Assembly (NCBI GenBank): GCA_916700875.1
Contig: CAKAKS010000302.1
Coordinates: 250,388-314,387 of the forward strand
From: Sebastes aleutianus
Lineage: Eukaryota > Chordata > Actinopteri > Perciformes > Sebastidae
DNA length: 64,000 bases
Direction of reading: 5' to 3'
Shown: piece by piece, positions 13,521 to 25,214 of the stretch
How positions within the stretch are numbered: position 1 is the stretch's first letter
Layout of the letters: each line of letters opens with the position of its first letter
Program-made: the position numbers and the translations under genes
The notes under the pieces: model-generated
Database searches by the model: none
What the model saw: only the letters and a program-made list of their open reading frames with translations
Told to the model about the DNA's origin: nothing

Positions 13521-13865
13521 CCCCCCACCGCAGCCGCCGAGCATCCAGAGAAGGGTCCGTCCGTTAACCTCACTCACTCCCACTGCCTGCTGCCTGGACT
13601 CCCGTTCAACAGGGAGAAGAAAGACAACAGTGGACGTGGTGGTGGTGGTGGTAGGTAGGTAGGGGTGTGCGTAGGGGGGTGGTGGAGGTGGGTGTGTTGG
13701 TGTGTGGGTGGGTGCTGACCCTTCACAGTCACATGTTTTTTTCAGTATATTCTCAACAATAACTGCTGAGAAGAGAAGATGCTCTGCTGCTCCTGCTCTC
13801 TCTATATCTGGTGCTGTCCCTGGTGCTAAAACTGAAATGTTCACATTCACAGTTTTGTATCTCAA

Positions 13866-15373
13866 GACAAGCCTTTTTTTGCTTGCAAACAGTCATTGAA
13901 TTTGATGAGGAAATGCTACACAATGAAAGCATGGCAAAAATTCGGATTTACTTTGAATGCATCACCTTCCATCCACATGGGGTTTGCAGACCATTTGAGC
14001 ATCTCCTTTGTAACTGGTGGATACAGGATATATTAAAAAGGGAATATATATATATAAGGCTGTCAAAGTTAACACAATACTGACATCATATGAAACTAAA
14101 AAACCTAAGGAATCCATTGGTACCAACCATGTCATACTAGCTTGTCGCAAAGGAGGCTAAATAATGCCCCAAACTCAAGCTAAATTTTGTCCAGGAAAAA
14201 CTGTCATGGCCATTTTCAAAGGGGTCCCTTGACCTCTGACCACAACTTTTTATGTTGTAACAGGCTCAGTTTTAAAGCTAGAGGGAAGAGACTGGTGTCA
14301 CATGAAACTACAAAACCCGAGGGAATCCATTGGTACCAATCATGTCATACTAGCTTGACAGAAAGGAGGCTAAATAACACCCCCAACGTACGCTACATTT
14401 TTGGCAAGGGAAAACTGTCATGGCCATTTTCAAAGGGGTCCCTTGACCTCTGACCTCCAGATATGTGAATGAAAATGGATTCTATGGGTACCCACGAGTC
14501 TCCCCTTTACAGACATGCCCACTTTATGATAATCACATGCAGTTTTGGGCAAATCACAGTCAAGTCAGCACACTGACACACTGACCGTTTTTTTTGCTTG
14601 CAAACAGTCAATGAATTTAATGAGGAAATGCCACAAAATGCAAGCATGGAAAAAATTCAGATTAACATTGAATGCATCACCTTCAATCCACATGGGGTTG
14701 CAGCCCATCACTGGTCCTCAGCTTCAAATTCTCTATCTCCTTTGTAACTGGTGGATACAGGATATATTAAAAATAGAATATATATATAATAAGATACTGA
14801 CATCATATGAAACTAGAAAACCTAAGGAATCCATTGATACCAACCATGTCATATTAGCTTGTCGCAAAGGAGGCTAAATAACGCCCCAAACTTAAGCTAC
14901 ATTTTGTCCAGGAAAAATTATCATGGCCATTTTCAAAGGGGTCCCTTGACCTCTGACCTTCAGATATGTTAATGAAAACGGGTTCTATGGGTACCCTCGA
15001 GTCTCCCCTTTACAGACATGCCCACTTTATGATAATCACATGCAGTTTGGGGCAAGTCATAGTCAAGTCAGCACACTGACACACTGACAGCTGTTGTTGC
15101 CTGTTGGGCTGCAGTTTGCCATGTTATGATTTGAGCATATGTTTTTTATGTTAAATTCAGTTCCTGTGAGGGTTTCTGGACAATATTTGTCATTGTTTTG
15201 TGTTGTTAATTGATTTCAAATAATAAATGTATACATTTGCACAAAGCAAGCATAGTATTAAACTTGACAAATCTCACTTTAAGGTACATTTTCAACAGAT
15301 AAAAAATGTGCAATTAATTTGCGATTAATCACGATTAATCGTGATTAAATATTTTAAGCAATTGACAGCCCTA
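13866..15373. mobile_element. Amplified composite MITE ending in GGGCTGTCAA-type inverted repeats
   Basis: The core starts near 14057 with AGGCTGTCAAAGTTAACAC and ends at 15373 with ATTGACAGCCCTA, preceded by ATTAATCG repeats. Similar termini occur in the element at 36513-37167. A flank block of about 190 bp (TTGCTTGCAAACAGTCA to ACAGGATATATTAAAAA) precedes the core and recurs inside it near 14590-14780, a shift of about 720 bp. An internal block with GGCCATTTTCAAAGGGGTCC occurs three times (near 14210, 14422 and 14930). The element has therefore grown by internal duplication. It has no coding capacity and was probably mobilised in trans; hAT-type is my best guess from the TAGGG-type ends. 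Confidence 0.75.
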
Positions 15374-16650
15374 ATATATACAGTATATATGGTGTCTCCT
15401 CCTTGGATTCAACTCATCAATGTCATTAAAAACAGTAATTGTCCCTAGTAGTTTATACAAATACATATATCCTACTATAGCCATACTACAGGATTACTTT
15501 ATAGGGATCCATTCAAAGATCTCACCCATATCAGCACTTTTTATTGAGTCACAAATTATTTCTAGAAATCAAAAACACCACAATCTTGATGTCTTTTTTC
15601 AGGTTTTCCCTCCATTCGTTTTAGCATTTTATCTCTGAGAACTGCCGTTGCACTAAATTATTCCTGAGACACTATGCAGCACCTGGTTGGTGTGTGACAT
15701 CGAGCAAGTCGCCAAGATCTGGGTTATTCATAAAGCCGCCCTGGAAGGTCCTCATGCCAGGGACCAGGAGCTTTTCTCTGTTGCACGGCATAGTAAATGT
15801 GAGCAGTGATTTGATGGTTATTGCAGTTGAGTTAGAAAAGATCCAGAGAGGGACTCATTCATGCTGGTGGTCTGAAGACAGGCACCCAAACTCCCAACAC
15901 CTAAATTAGCCTATATCTGTGTCTTTGCGTCCTCTGTCTGCACTGTGTCTGTCTCTCTCTCTCTATAGGGTGTGTATCTGTGAGCATGGGTGGTGCTGAA
16001 CCAACAAAGTGGTGGTGGCGAGGGCTTTATGGGATGATGGGTCTCGTCGGCAGGGCTGAGCAGTTTAGAAAATAGCATGCTACTCATTATGAGCAGTTAG
16101 TGGTAATGAAAAAGCTCTGCTGTGTTAGTGTGGTTCCAGTGTTTTGCATTTTTTGCTGTGAGAGTATTATTGTAGTTGAAGCTTTCAGAGTGGGCAGGAA
16201 ATTTCCGACTATAGCAGCTATAGCATCAATGGCATGCTATTGATTTGCACTATCAACACATTTGAGCAAATTTGTCACTGCTCAAAAATGTGTATTGCAC
16301 TAAGCACCTGACTCAACAGACTTATTTCAGCGGGGTTGATGGACGGCTGAACTAAGGTGAGGGACAGTTTGAAAGGGGACCTTGTACCTCAAAGAGAATA
16401 CTGTTGTCTTACATTTTAAGCCGTATCAGCTAGACTTATGAAAGAAAAGCTTGATAACGAAAATAAAATGAGGCCATGTCTCTGATGTGGGGCTGTTGAG
16501 CGAGGCCATTAACCGCCAACTGCTCCAGCAGTGCTACTCAGTGGCCAACAGATCAGATTGTGGTTGTTGTGGGCATGTGAATGTGTGAAACTGTGACCAG
16601 GGCATCCCTAAAAAGGGAGAAATGCTCTTAGAGAAACAACACTGGTTAAG
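15374..16650. other. Intergenic, no gene recognised
   Basis: No convincing coding segment or repeat boundary. A short CT run lies at about 15950-15966. Confidence 0.6.
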
Positions 16651-17196
16651 TTAAAGGCAGGGTTGACGATGTTCTCCAGTCTACACTATTTGTTATATTG
16701 GTTGAAATGGTCTTTACACCCCGACAGCGATCCATTACTGATGAGCTCTGAAAAAGGACCGGAAAAGAGCCGTCATCTGTAGCTGCTGTAATCCTGTAAA
16801 AACGTCTACCACTCACTGCCTCCCGGTCCGCTTCGAAAGAACCAATCAGATGCCTCCCTGCCTCCCTGCCTCCCTGCCCGTACTCTACCCTTGGCGTGCA
16901 CCAGCCTGAACTCAAAGCGCGTCGCCGCCACACGTTTACTGGAGAATGGAAGAGAAAACTCAGCCAAAAGTAGCACTGCCGCGGTTACTTGTCATGAGGT
17001 AGCGTTGTTGAGTTGAGGTCCTCTCTCCGCTCTGTGTCTGTGAAGTAGTTACAATGCGGCGGTGCTCGTGCATGTGTGTGATGGGTGTTGCCTTGGAAGG
17101 AGCCCCGAGGGGAGGGGGTCGGTTCAGACGGATCTCCTGAGGCGATGCTACTTTCAAATTATGCTAGCTTTCCAACATCGTCGACCCTACCTTTAA
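16651..17196 (-). mobile_element. TTAA-flanked MITE, family 1, copy A (546 bp)
   Basis: Bounded by TTAA on both sides. The ends are inverted repeats: TTAAAGGCAGGGTTGACGAT at the left, and at the right the complement reads TTAAAGGTAGGGTCGACGAT. The same element occurs in opposite orientation at 50395-50932. The interior is GC-rich, has no conserved reading frame, and includes a short TGCC/TCCC run near 16853-16878. TTAA target duplications are the hallmark of piggyBac-type transposition, so this is probably a piggyBac-like non-autonomous element. Confidence 0.85.
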
Positions 17197-20100
17197 GGTT
17201 AAATAATATTTTTACATGATGTTAACTGAAGTTTTTGGATTTTGTTTTTGACTAATTTTTACTGTCATATGCAATTAGAGTATGTAACAAGGCTATTCTC
17301 CTACATTCAATCAGTTTAGGGTCGGCTCTAGCCCTTTTCGTGCCGCGTGCGAAATTCGGCTTTGGAGCGCCCCCTGGCATTATGTAATTACATTTTTTTT
17401 TTAGGGCGAAAAGCGACCACCTATATGGTCTATGCCTTAAACCAGCCCTGAATCAGTTGGTAACTTGGAGAGCTTAACACTAATGAAGCCCTATTGTTGA
17501 AAATAATTGTCAGTTCTGTTAACTTGTAAGTTATTAATTGAAATTTTGTAGAAATATCACACACTATAAGTCCATGTTGACTTTCAACTCTCTATCATTG
17601 CATTCACTGATGTGACCCTCCCACATAAGAAGACATTACGCAGTTAAAACGCCACTTTAAATCCAAACATTGAAAACACTCAAAAGGTGGAGGATAGCTA
17701 TTACTGCTATTGTATGTTATGCTGACAATACTCAACTGTATATTTCAGTTAGTCGCTGGTACCTACATGTATCATGATACATTCTGATAAAATGACTTTT
17801 TACATATTTTAATCTGATATTTACCTCAATTACTATTCAGTGAGACTGATTTTAATTCACATCTGACATTTTGTTTATCTTATTTATCTAATGAAAAAAA
17901 AAAAAAAAACATCATCATCTGAGCAAAACGAATTAAAAACCTATACTCTTGAAAAGACTTTACATTGATTTATGTCAGTCTGGTACAACCTCTCCTTTTT
18001 AAAATTGGAAAAACTCAAGTTCAGGTGGATTTACATTTTACTTCCTGAAGGGTACAGTGTAAACACACATCAGGCTCTCTGTCCAGATGTGTACAGTAGT
18101 GTTTAGGGCTCCAAAAATTACTCATTTGAGCTGTGGGTATGTGTGCTAGCGCGCACACACACACAACCTGTTTACGCCCCCGGCCCCAGACCCCACCCCT
18201 GCTCACAGACCCACAACCCAGCAGAGAGCTCATCCACAATCCACCATGACAAAGGGAAAGAGCTGAGTGCAAGGATATAAGGCTGCCACTGGCTGCCAGA
18301 GTGTGTCCAGCACAGTGCTTTCTGCAGATTGCAGCAGTTTGAGCTAAACCCCCTCTCTGTCTGCTCACTATAGACGGGACCCGGCGGGGTGGGGTCATCA
18401 TTAGTGTGTGCACTGAGTTGGGGGGCTAAAGTTGGTGTGACTGTATAGCTTCACAGCCGGGTGGACATGATCTCTATTATCCCGACCTCCCCCCCCACCC
18501 AACACAATGTGACTGATATTCCCAGCCTTAAATCTGAATCGCATGACTCCAATCTCGGGTTAGTGGAGGGGGTCTCTGCGCTGACCTTAAATAAAGTGTC
18601 TGAGGCAGCGACAGACACAAGCTGAAAGAAGCACAATTCACAATCAACTCCTGTAGCTTCTACAGTTGTAGCCCCATAAAGTTTACTGATTACCACTGGA
18701 TAGATTACTTTAGATCTGAACCTTTTTTGTCCAAGAGCATAATTCATCTTTACATGCTACTTTATTTTAGCAGATGTGCTCCCTCCCTATAAGGCTGCCC
18801 TGCTGGGTTTGTTTCCTTATTATTAGCAACACCTCTGATGCTCTGATAGCAAGTCCTCTTCCAAATTTGGCCAGCGTGGAAATCTTTCTTTGATATCGCA
18901 GATGAGCTTCACTCCTCATTTGTCTCACAGAAATGTTATAGTTCAAACTGTTTGTGACACTTTGATAAGTCTTTAAATGCACAAAAAGCACAAAGACAAA
19001 TGGAGGGGACCTGTTGAATGGAGAAAAGCGAAAGAATTCCCTCTGTTTTCTGAATTAAATAGCTCCCCTCTTTTCCTTCCACACTTTGTATAAATCAACC
19101 ATTGCAATGGCAGAGATGTTGATGACTGAACTGATCTGAAGCGACAGGTTGACTAACTTTAAAGATGCAGCGACCATACAAACTCGACTATTCTGACTCA
19201 ATACAATCCTTAGATGTAGAAATTTGCAAGTCATTACAAGATGCCATCCTCATCTTGCTATGTTACGTTATGTCACGTTTGTCCCCAAACTTCCAAAGTC
19301 AACCTAAGCTGTATTTGACCAACAAAGAAGAAAGTTTCACAGCTGCAGTCAACAGCCACCGGTACCTAGTGGGTTATAGTTCGGTCAGTGCGACCTACTA
19401 AAGGATATTTATATCCCCCGACCACTCTTTTGAGTCATCTCCCAAGGACACCTGTGCTATTTCTGTTCCCCCCTCTCTCTCTCCCATCCCTTTTCTTATC
19501 TCTCTCTCTCCCTAAACTAGTTGCTGGAGGTCACCCTGCTGTTCCAGTTTAAAATTATATAATAATTCGACAGAATGAAACCAGGGCAGTGAGGAGCTGT
19601 GGTGCCAATATGGTGCAACGTGACTCACTGAGCTCACAGGATGAGTATATACCATCTCTATAGGGACACAGACAGCTTGGTGAGTTATTACACCCATTTT
19701 CTTGGCGTGCAGATCAGCAGACGAGCCATTAACATGAATCACATGATAACGTCATGGTTTCACTCACATGTTGCTTGAGAGCATTTCCAGGTGGAGAATA
19801 ATCAGAAAACACAACAGGTGTGGCAGCCCTTCCACAACATACCTACAGTGTCTCCTATACTAGGCACAGGGGAATTGCACCTCTCATAATGTTAGATTCA
19901 AACTGCTTCTTTAAACTATTACGTTCATTATGTCAGACCAAAACCAGATTGTGGAAGCTTTCAGACCCATTTGGATGAAAATATAGGCAGAAATGAAAAA
20001 TAACTAAATTTTAATTGTATTGGAGCTCATAAAATTAATCTTTTTTGTGATCTGCACATCACAGTGAGTGAACACAGTGTGGTGATAATGCTTACTGACT

Positions 20101-22183
20101 TCATGAGAACTGTGCATATTATTATAGTATATTGTGTATACTATGGCCATATAGATTTGTCTGTACATGTCTGGAAATAATTAAAACAGGCAGCCATGTT
20201 GTAAAAGTTATTGTCCTGAACAATTCATCAATCCATTATGGCTCTTGAAGGAACTTCAGCCAGTGTACATTCAATCTGTAAAAACAGATTCATTCCAAAA
20301 GGCATTTATTTTTCTATAAATGAATAAAACACCTACTGCGTGTTGAAATAAAGAAAAATTTGCACAAATTGCGCATTTACTGTCTTGCAGGGACAGTGGG
20401 GTTTTTGTATATTGATACCTTATCCATTAGATTTACTGTATCTCACCACCTCAGAAATATAAGCCTTATCATCTTGCAACCAGAGCTGACTACACTACAG
20501 TGCAGACATGCTGCTGCTGATGGTGTAAACCCAGTTAGATTGATGGGAGGCACATTCAGTGCTGCACAGATATACAAGCAGCTCCCTCTAGTGGAACATC
20601 TCGTGGATCATTTTTGCCCCATTTTTAAGAAAATTGGTAATATCTGTTTTTGACATGCAAGATTAAATGTGTGGGAAAGAATATATTAAAGAGGTCACAC
20701 TATGGCTATTGATTTGGTTAAATGTTTGTTAGAAAACGACAATTTAAAGCAAGAAAACCTATAACAATTAAGTTAAAATCACACACTATGGGACAGATTG
20801 TGTGACACCGCTAGAAGACAAGGTAATCGAGTGCAGCAGGTTTGTGTGCACTTGATAAATGGTCTGTGCTCACACCTCTAATATGAACAGGCTCGCTGCA
20901 AACAATCTGCACCCTCCTCACTGACAGTTTACCACTAATCTCAGTATACGCTCCAACGGGCTGCAAAAACAGGCTGTTAAAAGGGTTTGTTGTTTTATTT
21001 TTCTCGTCTTAAAAAAACCTACGGAATAGAACTCACTGAGGTTTATTAAGGGAGACACTGTGCATTTGTGTATTGTCACTGTATAAGCTGTACAACATCT
21101 TCTGAGATCATTGTGGACATCAGTAATCATTTTTTCACTCAGAAAGCTGCATGAAAGAATCACAATTAAATCACACATTAGGTGTGATGTTGACTCCATA
21201 AATATAATATAAAACTACAAAATCATCCAAGAGTGAGTGAAGAACATGCTATCTCTCTTTGACCACAAAGAAATAAGGTCAAAAATAAAAGATCCGATCA
21301 ATGAACAAGTCCCAGCTCAGGGAGACACAGATATATGTCTTGTTGGTGGTGTTGTGACTCATGGACCGTCTCAGCAGGAGTGAAGTCTCATCTGTTTTAC
21401 TCCCCTTTTTACGGCCTAGTATAGGGATGACTTGCTGATGAAATAACTACTTTAAATTCAAACTGTATTAAATGATATAATTAGGAACTGGAGAAAGAAG
21501 ACCGATGGAAGGGGACATTTGTGTTTTGTTTTGTAGTATTGTGTGCATAACGGTCTTTTAATTCATGATAAAGACACTAAATAGTTTTTGAGTCATCAAT
21601 TTGCATAGAAATAAGGGATGGCTTTTTAAGTTGTTTGAGTCAATCAAGGACAATTATGTCACAATCACTTGGATGTGAGACATTTTAACCTGTGAAACAC
21701 GAGTGTAATTATCACATTAATTGCTGAAATGGGGCCATAATTAATTGGGGTTTTTTTTGTGCTTGAGTGTCTGCTGTGAAAACGTTTGGGAAACACTGTT
21801 GTGGAGGAATCTACTTATTTTGTCAAAACTGAGTGGTATAAAACCCTACAAATAAAAGTGGAGAGCTTTTTCATCATGTGTGGAAGCATATTTTTGCATA
21901 GTTAATAAGTTTCAATATGTAAAAAGTATATTTGGAAACATAAAGTATATATGGAGACATTTTACTTCTTCAAGTTACCATTTGTTAAACAGGGCTTCAT
22001 CTCGGTTTGCATCCTCGGGTTCTTCTGGGTCTTCTTTGTCTTTTCATTTCAGGTCCTGCGGTCATCCAAAGACGGTGCTGAAGAAATAAGTGTTGCTAAG
22101 TGAATCAGACGCCCAGACCGGACACCACCGTGGTAGCAATCTGTCAATCACAAGGTAGCCATGCCCTAAACTTTAGCTTTAAC
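17197..22183. other. Intergenic, no gene recognised
   Basis: About 5 kb between the MITE and the palindrome at 22184. Reading frames are short and show no family resemblance. A degenerate dispersed-repeat fragment (GAGCGCCCCCTGGCAT) lies near 17330-17450, and a poly-A run near 17893. Confidence 0.6.
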
Positions 22184-22234
22184 ACCATAAAGCAGGGGAT
22201 GCTTTAGGGCCTAAAGCATCCCCTGCTTTATGGT
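22184..22234. repeat. Perfect 25-bp inverted repeat with 1-nt spacer
   Basis: The left arm (22184-22208) begins ACCATAAAGCAGGGGATGC. The right arm (22210-22234) is its exact reverse complement. Only one base separates them. This would form a long hairpin or cruciform. It is not flanked by an obvious transposon end. Confidence 0.95.
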
Positions 22235-22349
22235 CTATTTGATTCTAAATGGGACCATAATTTACTAAATGAACATCATGCTGTATTGAAGAAGACTTGA
22301 AACTAACGATTGAGACCATAAACTCATGTTTACAACATTTACTGATGTA

Positions 22350-22505
22350 ATAAATCAAGTGAGAAGTAGGGTCATTTTCTCATAGACTTCTATGCAATCA
22401 GGCTTCTTTTTGCAACCAGAGGGGTCACCCCCTGCTGGCTATTAGAAAGAATGCAAGTTTAAGGCACTTCAGCATTGGCTTCACTTCTCAGACCCGGAGG
22501 TTGCC
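22350..22505. repeat. Dispersed fish repeat fragment
   Basis: Contains CATAGACTTCTATGCAATCA, CCCCCTGCTGGCTATTAGAA and CAGACCCGGAGGTTGCC, which I recognise as parts of an abundant short repeat in percomorph genomes. No ends or class can be assigned. Confidence 0.5.
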
Positions 22506-23649
22506 CTATGGATGAGTTACATGTAGACGATTCTTACTCACCTCATTTGTACTGTTTGGCTTCACATCACAGCACATGACAATCAGCTTACAAATATAAG
22601 TCAAAACTACTGTCTATTTTCCACTGAAGTGTAGGCGGAAATGTATGAAATCAGGTTGATATCTATGAATTCGTGGTTATGCTATTTCATAGCAACAATG
22701 AGATATACATTGTGATTTAGGATGCAAAAGAGCCAAAGAGTTGGGTCATCATATAATGTCACCATATTACAGTATTTCCTATCTATAGAATGTATTTTAT
22801 TATTTCTAATTGGAAGTTAGAGACATTTTGAGTGTGATTGCAATGCTTCAGCAGCACATGACCCTCCCTGTGCATGGGGTCACGCGCCACAAATTCATTC
22901 TCCACTGGTGGGAAACACTTGACGTGTTGTATAAAAATGCAGTATCTTATGAACTAAGCTCATCATGGGTGTCACTGTGTGGACACTCACCTATAGTCCT
23001 TAAAGAGGGTTCATGGATGAACAGCATCTGGGCCTGCCTCGGTGACCTAACACAGACAGCACCAGATACAAAGACCCAGTTGGCCTTGTTGGCATTAATA
23101 TCACCAGCTAAGTGAACACCACCACCACCACCACCACCACCAAACTCTGTGACTCCAACCAAATCGGTCTTGTGTGAAATATCTGGTAAAACTGGGTTTC
23201 ACAGTACAGCTGAACACCAGCTTGTGCTCCCGGAGGTTTCTGGAAGGTAGTTATAGTAACATAATGAGGTCACAAGATGGTGCTGTTTGTCAGGTAGCTG
23301 ATGTCATCTGTGGACTTTGTGAGCTACTCTCCCATATTCAGCACTCTATTAGTATTTTGTTTAAAGTTGACCTACACCCACACTAAAATAAAAACAAAAT
23401 GCGTCTTTATGCTGCAAAATACCTGATTCAAATAACCAGTGCAATGCTGTAGGATGTCTGTGAAGGAGAAAAATAACACTTTCAGCAATACAAAATGTCC
23501 TATCAAGACAGCATGCTAACAACCAAAATGTGTTAAATTATTTCAGTTTATGAATGTTACAGATTTGTACATTTAAGTAACAGTAAAAGTAAAAAGAGTA
23601 AAGAAGTGGAGCTAATGGAAGACCTATGGAAACCCTGCAATGTGCTGTG
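22506..23649. other. Intergenic, downstream of ltbp3
   Basis: No gene recognised. A plus-strand frame at 22810-23115 is uninterrupted for 101 codons but has no family resemblance, and its minus-strand counterpart is driven by a CCA trinucleotide repeat (23116-23142). Confidence 0.55.
23116..23142. repeat. CCA trinucleotide microsatellite
   Basis: Roughly nine ACC/CCA units. It encodes a spurious poly-Gly tract on the minus strand. Confidence 0.9.
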
Positions 23650-23655
23650 TTTATT
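23650..23655 (-). terminator. ltbp3: Candidate ltbp3 polyadenylation signal AATAAA
   Basis: The complement of TTTATT at 23650-23655 is a canonical AATAAA, about 1.4 kb beyond the ltbp3 stop codon. I saw no canonical hexamer on this strand closer to the stop; ATTAAA-type variants occur earlier, for example near 23826. Confidence 0.3.
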
Positions 23656-25062
23656 TGCTTTCTAGGCGTGCTTGAGAGGCAACACTGAATCATCCACAGA
23701 GCAGTTCCCCCATACTACTGAAACTGACTACATGTGAACTCTGAATGTGTCCGTCTGCTCTGTTTTCATGAGTGAACCAAACATAGCAGGTCCAAACACA
23801 ACACACTGGTTGGCATCTTCTTTTTTTAATCAAATTTATCTCAACAGCGTCTTTGGTTTTCTAAATACTTTGATGCAGCAATCATGACAACAAACGTCAA
23901 ACTTTCTTGGTTTTCCGGAATAAGCTACGTTTAGCAAATATTCCCACTATATTCATTGCTAAGTGCTTGACCTTTCTTTTTCTAGCTTAAAGTCACTTAG
24001 GTGCACATGTCAAATTATACAAAAACTTCAGGTTTCTCATATTTTACATCAACAAATAAACAGGGGGAAGGACAGGGACCATTCTTACAGAAGCTGTTGA
24101 TCCATCGGACAAACTGTACAACAACACAAAATCAACGATGTGTGGTTAGAAAATACAATATCAGATGACGTCAATTTAGAATTAAACATGAAAGAATGTG
24201 GACCTAAATGGGAATGTAAAGGGGAATACCGTAAAATGTAAAAGTTCTCGTGGTATTCCTGTAGTATGCAAATATTGAATGGGCTGAAGTAGACAAGAGG
24301 AATACCAGATAGATCTTTGAAACACATTTCTGTATTAAAACAAGAGGCGGCTTGAGATCTGAGATTCAAATTAAAAGGACCAGTGTGTAGGATTCGGGAG
24401 ATCTATTAGCAGAAATGGAATATCATATTTATAACTGTTTTCATTTGTGTACAATCACCTGAAACTAAGAATCGTTGTATTTTCATTAGCTTAGAAGGAG
24501 CCGTTTATATCTACATGGGGACAGGGTCCTCTTCACGGAGTCCGCCGTGTTTCTACAGTAGCCCAGAACGGACAAACCAAACACTGACTCTATAGAGAGC
24601 CTTTTGTGTTTTTACGTTACCTGAAGGCCACAGTAGTTGGTTGCAACCTCACCACTAGATGCCACTAAATCCTACACACTGCTCCTTTAACAATGAGAGA
24701 TCAATGCAACAGAGGGATCAATGAAAACAAAAAAATACAAAAGAAGCACAATTTAAACTTAACAAAAAAAAAAGTTTAAAAACTATAATTACAAAAAAAT
24801 GTTTGACAAATAAACATATTCCTTTTCTGTATTGATTATTTCTTGAATTAAATGTGCAATGAGGAGTGAAAGAGGAGCTGACAATGACAATGTTTTGTAC
24901 ATTTCATAATGAGCTACTGCTGTGATTTTGGCTCCTGGGGAGGTTCACTGCCAACACACGGTCCCACGTTCGTACTGTGAGACAGTAAGTGTGTGTGTGC
25001 AGCATGTGCTTGTGTGTGTATTGCATACTGTAGATAGGGATAAACGGAGTGACACACGGAGG
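23656..25062 (-). other. ltbp3: Putative ltbp3 3' UTR
   Basis: Sequence following the ltbp3 stop codon as far as the first clear AATAAA on the minus strand. It is AT-rich outside an embedded TTAA-flanked MITE (24371-24690). The extent is inferred only from the poly-A signal, and a shorter UTR is possible. Confidence 0.35.
24371..24690. mobile_element. TTAA-flanked MITE (320 bp) in the ltbp3 3' region
   Basis: Begins TTAAAAGGACCAGTGTGTAG and ends CCTACACACTGCTCCTTTAA, so the termini are inverted repeats of about 20 bp with TTAA at each edge. The interior resembles a very common fish MITE with the wording AGATGCCACTAAATCCTACA near its right end. There is no coding capacity. Confidence 0.85.
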
Positions 25063-25214
25063 TTACCGAGATCTGCGTCGGACGCATGTGTTTGGCCTGC
25101 GTGTGGCCACAAAGCCGTTTTTGCAGTAGCACTTGTACGAGCCGGCGGTGTTCACACAGCGAGCGTTCTTGCATGGACTGACGCGAGCTCCTGGTTCTGC
25201 ACACTCATCGATGT
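25063..25214 (-). CDS. ltbp3: ltbp3 exon 28: last EGF and stop
   Basis: Codons 1168-1217. Encodes DIDECAEPG, then a six-cysteine EGF with KCYCKNGF, and ends with the basic tail CVRRRSR and TAA at 25065-25063. The acceptor is TTTACAG. Human LTBP3 ends similarly in QRRR. Confidence 0.96.

Larger units (their letters stand above)
13175..13560 (-). promoter_or_regulatory. sptbn2: Candidate CpG-rich promoter and non-coding first exon of sptbn2
   Basis: This is the most CpG-rich non-repeat stretch between sptbn2 and ltbp3. It lies upstream of the sptbn2 coding exon on the same strand. On the minus strand a good splice donor (CTG followed by GTGAGAT) sits at 13174-13168, so an exon could end at 13175 and splice to the acceptor just before the sptbn2 ATG. 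It carries a 34-bp tandem duplication with AACGGTT motifs and a CTT trinucleotide tract. No transcript evidence is available, so this is inference from position, composition and splice signals. Confidence 0.35.

Noticed and set aside
13458..13865. Minus-strand frame with poly-Glu and Pro/His-rich tracts
   Set aside because: Driven by the CTT trinucleotide repeat and a GGT-rich stretch; no conserved part.
22810..23162. Overlapping plus and minus frames of 101 and 71 codons downstream of ltbp3
   Set aside because: The minus frame depends on a CCA repeat giving poly-Gly. The plus frame has no family resemblance and no gene-like context.
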